From Clostridium simiarum (lineage in GTDB: Bacteria; Bacillota; Clostridia; Clostridiales; Clostridiaceae), in NCBI RefSeq assembly GCF_018919175.1, contig NZ_JAHLQL010000003.1, positions 1-64,000 on the forward strand: a DNA stretch of 64,000 bases, in the 5' to 3' direction. This document shows, piece after piece, positions 57,459-64,000 of this stretch; positions within the stretch are counted from its first letter, which is position 1; each line of letters opens with the position of its first letter. The position numbers and the translations under genes are program-made. Under the pieces are notes generated by a model that was not told the DNA's origin, made no database searches, and was given only the letters and a program-made list of their open reading frames with translations.

Positions 57459-58304
57459 TTAGATTACCTTATCAATTATTACATTATACTCTTCATGATT
57501 CTTCACATATTCTTCTGCCTTACCGGCTTCTAGACTATCTACTAAATCTAAGTTTATAGGAAGTTCTGCTAATAGCCTAAGGCCTAAATATTCAGCCTGT
57601 TCTTCTGCTGATTTTTTGCTAAATACACGCATCTTTTCTCCACAGCTATCGCATACTATATATGACATATTTTCTACTACACCTTTCACTGTTACCCCTA
57701 GCTTTTCAGTCATTATAACAACCTTTTTAACTATCATTGATACCATATCTTGTGGTGTTGAAACAACTACCATGCTGGAGATAGGGAAGCTTTGCATTAC
57801 AGTAAGAGCAATATCCCCTGTTCCTGGAGGCATATCTATCAAAAGATAATCAAGTTCTCCCCATTCAGTGTCTGAATACATCTGGTTTAACACCCCAGTT
57901 ATTACAGGGCCTCTCCAAATTACTGGCTGTTCTTCTTGTTCTGTTAATAAATTTATAGATATAACCTTAATCCCTAAAGCAGTTTCTACTGGAATAAATT
58001 TAACCTCATCCTTTTCGCCTGCTGGAACTATAGGTGCTCTTTTTTCATTTATACCAAAGAATCTTGGCATAGAAGGTCCTGTTATGTCAGCATCTAGCAC
58101 TCCAACCTTATATCCTTGCTTCTTTAGAGCAACAGCTAATATACCTGTGACAGTAGACTTACCAACTCCACCTTTTCCACTTATTACGCCTATTATATTT
58201 TTTATATTTCCATACTTAGGCACTAATTTTGAACAGGAACTTTCTTTTCCTGATTTTTTCACACTACAACTATTTTTACTAGGGCAAGTTGAACAATTAC
58301 TCAT
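57459..58304 (-). CDS. Mrp/NBP35-family iron-sulfur carrier ATPase
   Basis: 281-residue P-loop ATPase: deviant Walker A GKGGVGKS at 43-50, LLIDMPPGTGDIALT and a CDSCG pair in the C-terminal half, which usually binds the bridging 4Fe-4S cluster of the dimer. The N-terminus is Cys-rich (Cys4, 7, 13, 24), recalling the N-terminal cluster of NBP35. Carries and delivers Fe-S clusters in the family. Its neighbour on the right is a ferredoxin gene on the same strand. Confidence 0.9.
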   Translation of the reverse strand: MSNCSTCPSKNSCSVKKSGKESSCSKLVPKYGNIKNIIGVISGKGGVGKSTVTGILAVALKKQGYKVGVLDADITGPSMPRFFGINEKRAPIVPAGEKDEVKFIPVETALGIKVISINLLTEQEEQPVIWRGPVITGVLNQMYSDTEWGELDYLLIDMPPGTGDIALTVMQSFPISSMVVVSTPQDMVSMIVKKVVIMTEKLGVTVKGVVENMSYIVCDSCGEKMRVFSKKSAEEQAEYLGLRLLAELPINLDLVDSLEAGKAEEYVKNHEEYNVIIDKVI

Positions 58305-58328
58305 AATAATATCTCCCCTTTAAATAAA

Positions 58329-59159
58329 TTAAAAATCTTTAGGTCTTTGATCTGTTATATTTATCTCCCAGTCCTTATCTTGGCGCTTACACCAAACATA
58401 ATAATTAAGCTCACTATTATCCGTCTTATCATATAAGGTTATTATACTCTTATAAACAGTAGTTTTATATCCATAAGTTTTAACATTTATTAATACATCG
58501 AAATCTTCTTTATTCTTCTCAACTAAAGACAAATCACTCATTTTATTCTTTAAGTTTATCTTAAAGTCTTCTATATCTGTAGAAAGCATGTATTTAGCAA
58601 CTTCTACATCATCTTGTATATTTACCCCTATTTTTTTGTCCTTTTGTGTATTCTTTACATAGAGGTCTATAAAATTAAGTATGGAATTATAGTACAACTC
58701 TTCAAAGGTTCTAGGTTTTCTAAGTGTAGACATATTTTTAATTATATCATTATCCACTCTTTTGGAAACCACATAAGCTTTATTATCATCATAAAAATTT
58801 CCTAATCCCTTTTCTTGAATTCCTACTACATAATTAAACTTGTGTACTTTCTCATCACCTTCATGAAATTCAAAAACATAATCAGGTGGTAATGCAGTTT
58901 TGTTCTCTACAGGTTTTGCACTGGATAACATTGTATAAAGATCATTTATAGCTCTTTTATCCGTTACTATAAACCTGAATCCCTTATCTCTAGTACTTTG
59001 AATTATTATTTTCTGTATTTTATTTTGCTTTATATAATCAAAATCTCGATTTTTATATCCACTCTTTACCTTTAAGTCATCTATTTTACTACATCCAGTA
59101 AAAACCAACATAAAAATCACAAGAAAACATAATAGTTTCACTAATTTATTATTTTTCAC
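58329..59159 (-). CDS. Lipoprotein of unknown function downstream of lgt
   Basis: 276 residues: signal peptide with lipobox V-F-T-G-C (Cys about 23) and a soluble extracytoplasmic part with a DYVFEFHEGDEKVHKFNYV stretch. I do not recognise a domain. It begins with GTG inside the end of lgt (11-bp overlap), so the two are translationally coupled; a later GTG is a possible alternative. Being a lipoprotein, it is itself a substrate of Lgt. Confidence 0.75.
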   Translation of the reverse strand: MKNNKLVKLLCFLVIFMLVFTGCSKIDDLKVKSGYKNRDFDYIKQNKIQKIIIQSTRDKGFRFIVTDKRAINDLYTMLSSAKPVENKTALPPDYVFEFHEGDEKVHKFNYVVGIQEKGLGNFYDDNKAYVVSKRVDNDIIKNMSTLRKPRTFEELYYNSILNFIDLYVKNTQKDKKIGVNIQDDVEVAKYMLSTDIEDFKINLKNKMSDLSLVEKNKEDFDVLINVKTYGYKTTVYKSIITLYDKTDNSELNYYVWCKRQDKDWEINITDQRPKDF

Positions 59160-59916
59160 CTTTTACCAAGCTCCCTTTAATTTTATCTAAATTAAATAAT
59201 ATCAACCCTATAATAAGGGTTATTATGCCTATGAATTGCGATGTTGAAAATACACCTACAGCGCCACGGGGATCATCTCTTAAGAATTCTATAAAAAACC
59301 TTCCTATACTGTATAAAATTATATACATTGAAAACACTCTTCCATGTTTTGAATTTTTCTTATCATACCACAATAAAAATAAAGCTAATAAAAAGTCAAA
59401 AATAGAGGAATATATTTGTGTTGGGTGAAGAGGAATCCCTAAAGGTGCGAAAGGTGAATCTTTAAATACTATGCTACAAGAAAAATCTGTTGGAGCACCG
59501 TAGCAACAGCCCGCTAAAAAACATCCTATTCTACCAAATCCTTGAGCTAATGGTACACTTGGTATCATTAAATCAAATACTTCTAGGGTGTTCCATTTTT
59601 GTTTTTTGCAATAGAAGTATACTGCAATTACTCCTCCTATTATAGACCCGTATACAACAAATCCATTTCCTATATCTTTAAGTATAGACGGATCTTCCAT
59701 TATAGCGGCTAAATCAGTTATTATGTATAAAAGCTTACCTCCTATAACCCCTGCTATTACAGCAAGTATAGTCATATTAAATACCTTATCATCATTATAA
59801 CCTTTAGACTTAGCTCTTTTATCCAAAAGCAAAAATCCTGTAAATATTCCAAGAGCTATCATAAGACCATATCCATATATTTTTATTCCAAATATATTAA
59901 ATAATACTGGTTTCAT
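59149..59916 (-). CDS. lgt: Prolipoprotein diacylglyceryl transferase
   Basis: Transfers diacylglycerol to the lipobox cysteine of prolipoproteins at the membrane. 255 residues with seven membrane segments, the signature GRIGCFLAGCCYG and HPTQIYSS. The open frame extends 25 codons further upstream, but ATG at 59916 follows GTGGAGGTAAAA and the product MKPVLFNIFGIKIYGYGLM begins like the family. Overlaps the next gene by 11 bp. Confidence 0.94.
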   Translation of the reverse strand: MKPVLFNIFGIKIYGYGLMIALGIFTGFLLLDKRAKSKGYNDDKVFNMTILAVIAGVIGGKLLYIITDLAAIMEDPSILKDIGNGFVVYGSIIGGVIAVYFYCKKQKWNTLEVFDLMIPSVPLAQGFGRIGCFLAGCCYGAPTDFSCSIVFKDSPFAPLGIPLHPTQIYSSIFDFLLALFLLWYDKKNSKHGRVFSMYIILYSIGRFFIEFLRDDPRGAVGVFSTSQFIGIITLIIGLILFNLDKIKGSLVKGEK

Positions 59917-59934
59917 TTTTACCTCCACAAAAAA

Positions 59935-59960
59935 CAAGAGAAGCCTTCTAGCTTCCCTAT
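59935..59960 (-). terminator. Possible terminator before lgt
   Basis: GAAGC/GCTTC hairpin followed on the minus strand by TCTTGTTTTTTG, between the upstream unknown gene and lgt. Confidence 0.4.
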
Positions 59961-60003
59961 TCTTTTTATTAAAATTATAATACTTTACCATAGGTAAAGC
60001 AAA

Positions 60004-60591
60004 CTATTTTTCATATTTAAAAGTTGACACTAACCCTTTGAATATTGATAGCATGTTTTCTTTATAGTTTTTTTCTGATACAAAAAATGAGAATCTAATA
60101 AAACTATCTCCATGATCTATAAAAAATTCATTAGCCATGTATGAAGCATTTTGAGGAGTTTTCATAGAATAATGAACAACATACCCTTTATTATCATTTA
60201 TCTCTATAGGCTGCAAATCATAGTTACTTATTTTATTTTGTTTTGAAGATACTTCTTTACTTTTATCTAAGAAGACCTTTAAATCTTCCTGTGACTTCCA
60301 TACCTGGACAAAGCCATAAATCTTTTGATCTTTTGAATTAAAATCATTATGATATATTATATCTTTACTACTAAAATCTATTTCTTTCGTTTCCCAGTCC
60401 TCAGGTAATTTATATGTAAATTTATCCTGTAGAGCAGAATATTGTTTTAATTCATCTAAATTACTATTAACTAGAGCCACAAACTTTAATTTACCATCAA
60501 AAATCTTTTCAGCACTAAATAATATTATCATAAGTCCTATTATAATGGTTGTGATCTTTACCCTTTTTCTATTTATCACAATTACCTTCAT
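60004..60591 (-). CDS. Membrane-anchored protein of unknown function
   Basis: 195 residues: basic start, one membrane helix (about 12-28), then an extracytoplasmic alpha/beta region with FTYKLPEDWETKEIDF, YGFVQVWKSQEDLKVFLD and FFIDHGDSFIRFSFFVSEK, reminiscent of PsbP/MOG1-like folds. The assignment is a guess. Lies upstream of lgt on the same strand. Ribosome binding site AGGGGTGAGAGG. Confidence 0.6.
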   Translation of the reverse strand: MKVIVINRKRVKITTIIIGLMIILFSAEKIFDGKLKFVALVNSNLDELKQYSALQDKFTYKLPEDWETKEIDFSSKDIIYHNDFNSKDQKIYGFVQVWKSQEDLKVFLDKSKEVSSKQNKISNYDLQPIEINDNKGYVVHYSMKTPQNASYMANEFFIDHGDSFIRFSFFVSEKNYKENMLSIFKGLVSTFKYEK

Positions 60592-60716
60592 CCTCTCACC
60601 CCTTTTTTTAATATGAAAGTATATAGATAGTCTTATAAAATTATATTAATAATACATTTTACTTATAACCAAATTTATAAAAAATAGTGCTTTTTAATTT
60701 TGTTATATAATCAATA

Positions 60717-60770
60717 AAGCACAAATATGAAAGATCTTCATTAAAAGAAAACCTTTCAAATTTGCACTTT
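60717..60770 (-). terminator. Imperfect inverted repeat after the acidic protein gene
   Basis: AAAGCACAAATATGAAAG and CTTTCAAATTTGCACTTT pair with a few mismatches in the gap downstream of the 499-residue protein; possible terminator without a clear T-run. Confidence 0.35.
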
Positions 60771-60833
60771 AAGTCTATATATTTGTATTCCATTATAAAA
60801 ATATATGTTTTTTAACTTACACTTTATAGTCTA

Positions 60834-62333
60834 TTATTTCATAGGGACTACTGTGATAGAATTTCTGAAATCATAGAACATAAGCCAATATCCCATATTG
60901 CTATTTCTTCTAATTGGAATCCAAGTTACAAAACCTGTTTTTCCACCATAAGGTTGTTCCCTTCTATCTTTAGTTCCTGGAATTGCATAAACTATATACT
61001 TAAGTCTTCTGTCTCTATCAAATTTATAACCTATAACATAATGTCCATACTTTTTAATATATGGATAGTAATTAATCATAGGGTAATATATAACTGTATA
61101 TCTTCCATAATTGGAGCTGTTAAATAAATCATCTAAACTTTTAATAGGTACCTTATACCATCTACAATACCTTATTTGATCTGATAAATTATCCAACTCT
61201 TCAAATCCTTCTACTATTCCTTCAAAGAACTCTCCCATAGCCCCTAGACTATATCCTTCATCTTCATTATGTTTATCTTCCTGTTCTGACTTGCATTTCT
61301 TCTTATTTCTTTCTTGTTGTAACTCTTCTTGATCCCCTTCTTCTAAGATAACCTCAGAATTATTCTCTATTTCTTCTCTAACTTGTTCTTCCTCATACTT
61401 ATTAATGTTATCTAATGTATTGATCCTATCCTCAATTAATTCTTCTTTATCTTGTTTAATTTTTTCTATATTATCCTCGTACTCTTCAAAGTCATATTCA
61501 TAATCTACTCTATGTTCTGGCTTTTCTTTATCCTCAAAGTCAGCTTTTGCTACATCCACTTTTATATTTTTATCTTCAAATTTTACCTCATTTGTATCTT
61601 TATTTTGCTTTCCTTCAGTATCTTTTATGGATACATCTTCTATCGTTTTCTCTTCATAATTTCTTATTTTTTTTCCATGCTGCTTAATCTGCTCTATGTT
61701 CTCTTCTTTTTTTACTGGAATATCTTCTAACTTATCCTTATGCTTTTCTTCTAGAGCCTCCTCAGTTCTTACCTTATCTTTGTTAGTAACTTTTAAATCT
61801 TGTAAGATATCCTCAGAAATAGTAGCCTTATCTTTTTCTACATCTTTGTTATCTTCTATCTCATCCTTTCTATTAGATTCTGGCTCGTCTTTCCCAACCT
61901 TAACTTCCTCAACAGGATAACTTTTCCAATCCTTAGGCTTATCTGTACTTAAAAACCCACTCATAGGTATAATATTATCATCTTTGGATCTTTTAAATAT
62001 AGCAGCTCCCCCTATTTTATCTCCAGCAATACCTGTTTCTCCTATACTATCTACATTAAATTCATAAGATACATCTGCTCTTCCATTATCATCTATGTTC
62101 AAAACACCTATATTTATAAGCTTATTAACTCCTTTTTTATTGCATATTAACCCCATATAATAAGGATTATCCTGTCTTTTTAGATTTTGAACATAGTAAG
62201 ATATCTTTAATTTTTCATTTTTAACTTCTATTTTTGCATACCCTGAAGGCTGTTTATCACTTGCTAGGGCACAACCCTTTTCGTCTTCTTGTAATATAAC
62301 GAAATATCTACTATAAGACTTCTTATGAGCCAA
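60834..62333 (-). CDS. Large protein with acidic disordered centre, unknown
   Basis: 499 residues in three parts. Residues 1-150 are a compact, beta-rich domain (YSRYFVILQEDEKGCALASDKQPSGYAKIEV). About 150-380 is a highly charged Lys/Glu/Asp-rich region, probably disordered or coiled. About 390-499 is an aromatic domain rich in Tyr, Trp and Arg (YCRWYKVPIKSLDDLF, YPMINYYPYIKKYGHYVIGYKFDRDRRLKYIVYAIPG region). No signal peptide. The Tyr-rich end and the domain layout recall uncharacterised clostridial, possibly spore-related proteins; no function proposed. Lies between rsmA and the unknown membrane protein. Confidence 0.65.
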   Translation of the reverse strand: MAHKKSYSRYFVILQEDEKGCALASDKQPSGYAKIEVKNEKLKISYYVQNLKRQDNPYYMGLICNKKGVNKLINIGVLNIDDNGRADVSYEFNVDSIGETGIAGDKIGGAAIFKRSKDDNIIPMSGFLSTDKPKDWKSYPVEEVKVGKDEPESNRKDEIEDNKDVEKDKATISEDILQDLKVTNKDKVRTEEALEEKHKDKLEDIPVKKEENIEQIKQHGKKIRNYEEKTIEDVSIKDTEGKQNKDTNEVKFEDKNIKVDVAKADFEDKEKPEHRVDYEYDFEEYEDNIEKIKQDKEELIEDRINTLDNINKYEEEQVREEIENNSEVILEEGDQEELQQERNKKKCKSEQEDKHNEDEGYSLGAMGEFFEGIVEGFEELDNLSDQIRYCRWYKVPIKSLDDLFNSSNYGRYTVIYYPMINYYPYIKKYGHYVIGYKFDRDRRLKYIVYAIPGTKDRREQPYGGKTGFVTWIPIRRNSNMGYWLMFYDFRNSITVVPMK

Positions 62334-62413
62334 TTATTTTCCCTCCACACTATATTTATTCAATATAGTATATGAGTGGTTTTTTTAAAAGTGAACAAAA
62401 AAATGAATTTTAA

Positions 62414-62446
62414 AAAAAGAGTAGGATAAATGTTCCTACTCTTTTT
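62414..62446 (-). terminator. Terminator of rsmA
   Basis: AAAAAGAGTAGGA pairs with TCCTACTCTTTTT around a 7-nt loop, downstream of the rsmA stop. Confidence 0.8.
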
Positions 62447-62472
62447 AAAAAATTATGGTTTTTTAAATTTAT

Positions 62473-63318
62473 TTATAATGACTTAGTAAGTTGGTGTAAT
62501 TTGTTAGTTAACTCTGCAAATTCTTCTATGGATAAAGTTTCTCCCCTTCTTATGGGGTTTATATTACTTTCTTCAAAGGCTTTTTCTATAATTTCCTTCG
62601 GAATTTGTAGTGCTTTAAGAGCATTAGATAAAGTCTTTCTTCTCATATTAAATGAACTTCTTATAATTTTAAAGAATAAATCCTCATTATAAACCTTAAC
62701 TCGTGGTTCATCTAGTTTATCTAACCTTATAATTATAGAATCCACCTTAGGTCTAGGTAAAAATGCAGCTGGAGACACTTTTCTTATTATATTAGTATTA
62801 CAGTAGTACTGAACCAATAAAGAAAGAGATCCATATTCTTTGCAGTTTGGCTCTGCATTTATCCTATCCGCTACTTCACTTTGAATCATAACAGTTAAAC
62901 TTTTAAAATTATACTTTTCACTTAATAATCTTGCCATTATAGGTGTAGTAAGGTAATAAGGTAAATTAGCCACTAACTTTACACTTGTTTCTTCACCTAT
63001 AATTTCATTAAAATCAGCCTTTAAAGCATCCTTATGTATTAATTGAAAATTATCGAAGTCTTTTAGTTCCTCCACAAGTATAGGTATAAGATTTTTATCT
63101 ATTTCAATAGAAGCTACTCTTTTTGCCTTATTTAAAATCTCTCTAGTTAGCGAGCCTACTCCCGGTCCTATTTCTATTACAAAGTCCTCTGAAGTAACTT
63201 CTGCTCCATTTACTATATCTTTAATAACATTATCATCAACTAAAAAGTTTTGACCTAAGGTTTTGGTAAATTTAAATTTGTATTTTTCAACTATTTCTTT
63301 TGTTTTGTAATCACCCAT
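62473..63318 (-). CDS. rsmA: 16S rRNA dimethyladenosine transferase (RsmA/KsgA)
   Basis: Methylates the two adjacent adenines near the 3' end of 16S rRNA using SAM. 281 residues: [17 protein letters not shown] motif [10 protein letters not shown], catalytic [10 protein letters not shown] and C-terminal helical domain ([11 protein letters not shown]). Downstream of rnmV, as across Firmicutes. Confidence 0.96.
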   Translation of the reverse strand: MGDYKTKEIVEKYKFKFTKTLGQNFLVDDNVIKDIVNGAEVTSEDFVIEIGPGVGSLTREILNKAKRVASIEIDKNLIPILVEELKDFDNFQLIHKDALKADFNEIIGEETSVKLVANLPYYLTTPIMARLLSEKYNFKSLTVMIQSEVADRINAEPNCKEYGSLSLLVQYYCNTNIIRKVSPAAFLPRPKVDSIIIRLDKLDEPRVKVYNEDLFFKIIRSSFNMRRKTLSNALKALQIPKEIIEKAFEESNINPIRRGETLSIEEFAELTNKLHQLTKSL

Positions 63319-63360
63319 ATCTCATTAACCTCTTCTTTTATTTTCTATTAATATTTTAAG

Positions 63361-63897
63361 CTAATTACCTATTTTTATTAGTGCATCTAAAAACTCATCT
63401 CTTGTTATTCCAAAGTTATTTAATCTAGACAAAAATGTGGATGAGTTAGCATATCCTATTCCTAATTCTTTCCCTAATTTATCTCTTTTTATACTTGATT
63501 TAGTATCTCCTACAAGTCCGTAATTCATCATATCCGCCATGGTAAAAGTATTTACCTTTTCTTTAATCTCACATTTTGCTTTTTTAATAGCCCTTCTTAT
63601 GGTTTCTGGGGAGGCATTTTCTACTCCTATATCCCCATCCTTTAATCCTTCAGCTTGGGATATATATGCATGCTTTACTCCTGATACCCTCTTAGTTATT
63701 ATACTTCTTATCTTATCTCCTGCAAAGTCAGGATCTGTTAGTATTATTACGCCTTGCCTTTTTTGAGCCTCTTTTATCTTATCTATAACAGATTTATTAA
63801 TTCCAAAACCACCTACTGCAAGCACCTCTGCATCTACAGCTCTTTTCACTGCAGTTATATCATCTCTTCCTTCTACAACTATAACTTCCTTTATCAA
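63361..63897 (-). CDS. rnmV: Ribonuclease M5
   Basis: Matures 5S rRNA. 178 residues from a TTG start: Toprim domain with VVEGRDD and LTDPDFAG, GIGVENASPETIRRA, and a C-terminal helical part. A longer frame begins 7 codons upstream, but TTG at 63897 follows AAAGGAAGAATAATA at 9 nt and gives the family N-terminus IKEVIVVEGRDD. Gap to rsmA is 42 bp, so rnmV-rsmA are one unit. Confidence 0.95.
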   Translation of the reverse strand: MIKEVIVVEGRDDITAVKRAVDAEVLAVGGFGINKSVIDKIKEAQKRQGVIILTDPDFAGDKIRSIITKRVSGVKHAYISQAEGLKDGDIGVENASPETIRRAIKKAKCEIKEKVNTFTMADMMNYGLVGDTKSSIKRDKLGKELGIGYANSSTFLSRLNNFGITRDEFLDALIKIGN

Positions 63898-63922
63898 TAT
63901 TATTCTTCCTTTCATCAAAAAT

Positions 63923-63942
63923 AGGGGCTTATATAAGCCCCT
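63923..63942 (-). terminator. Hairpin terminator upstream of rnmV
   Basis: A perfect 20-bp palindrome (AGGGGCTTAT and complement) followed on the minus strand by ATTTTTG. It ends the 3D-domain gene or attenuates read-through into rnmV. Confidence 0.75.
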
Positions 63943-63944
63943 TA

Positions 63945-64000
63945 CTAATTAAGAATATATACATTTACGTATTTTACTCCCCAGTTATAAGTTTCACTAG
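63945..64000 (-). CDS. C-terminus of a 3D-domain protein (YabE-like), partial
   Basis: The last 17 codons of a gene cut by the window edge, ending ETYNWGVKYVNVYILN before a TAG at 63945-63947. This resembles the end of the 3D (Asp-Asp-Asp) domain of YabE/resuscitation-factor-like cell wall hydrolases, which precede rnmV in Bacillus too. Only the tail is visible, so the call rests partly on context. Confidence 0.55.
   Translation of the reverse strand, partial: SETYNWGVKYVNVYILN

Overview
The window is a chromosomal segment of a low-GC, endospore-forming Firmicute, most likely Clostridium sensu stricto or a close relative. The evidence is the AT-rich composition, AGGAGG-type ribosome binding sites, T-box leaders, sporulation genes (spoIIE, yabP, yabQ, spoVT, spoVG, a SpoVB-like flippase), a clostridial formate-THF ligase and a Na+-pump decarboxylase set. 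From memory of the Bacillus subtilis map, the gene order repeats the conserved origin-proximal block yabE-rnmV-ksgA ... purR-spoVG-glmU-prs-pth-mfd-spoVT-yabM-yabN-yabO-yabP-yabQ-divIC-yabR-tRNA-spoIIE-tilS-hpt-ftsH ... coaX-dusB-lysS, read here mostly on the minus strand.

Layout. 1-528: leader and promoter of an rRNA operon that lies off the left edge, then the leader of a lipoprotein gene. 529-5150: propeller lipoprotein, murD, ogt, glyS. 5260-5625: Gly T-box and tRNA-Asn. 5828-10631: lysS, greA, an unknown gene, dusB, coaX. 10893-14386: Na+-pumping biotin decarboxylase cluster. 14702-20899: fhs, FlK-like thioesterase, ftsH, hpt, tilS. 21201-26914: spoIIE, a tandemly duplicated Met/fMet/Leu tRNA cassette, an S1-domain protein, divIC, yabQ, yabP, yabO and HU. 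27163-36395: mazG, flippase, spoVT, prsA, mfd, pth. 36430-44113: structured leader, HtrA-like protein, sensor kinase and regulator, prs, glmU, spoVG, purR. 44414-49473 (plus strand): HD-GYP protein, murC, small membrane protein, Asn T-box and asnS. 49593-57380: phosphoglucomutase, pepA, YerB-like lipoprotein, GGDEF protein, degV-padR, a 59-residue gene, ferredoxin. 57459-64000: Mrp ATPase, lipoprotein, lgt, two unknown proteins, rsmA, rnmV and the end of a 3D-domain (YabE-like) gene.

Most genes are housekeeping: translation, cell wall synthesis, nucleotide metabolism, DNA repair and spore formation. I see no prophage, insertion sequence, CRISPR array or defence island. The best second-look items are regulatory or degenerate: an HtrA-like protein that has lost the catalytic His and Ser; a perfect 44-bp palindrome over the degV-padR promoter; a GC-richer, foldable leader upstream of pth; a palindrome between the Shine-Dalgarno site and the start of fhs; a divergent carboxyltransferase; and the tRNA cassette duplication. 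Several start codons were moved from the longest reading frame to the codon that follows a good ribosome binding site. All functional calls are by motif recognition; no database search was run.
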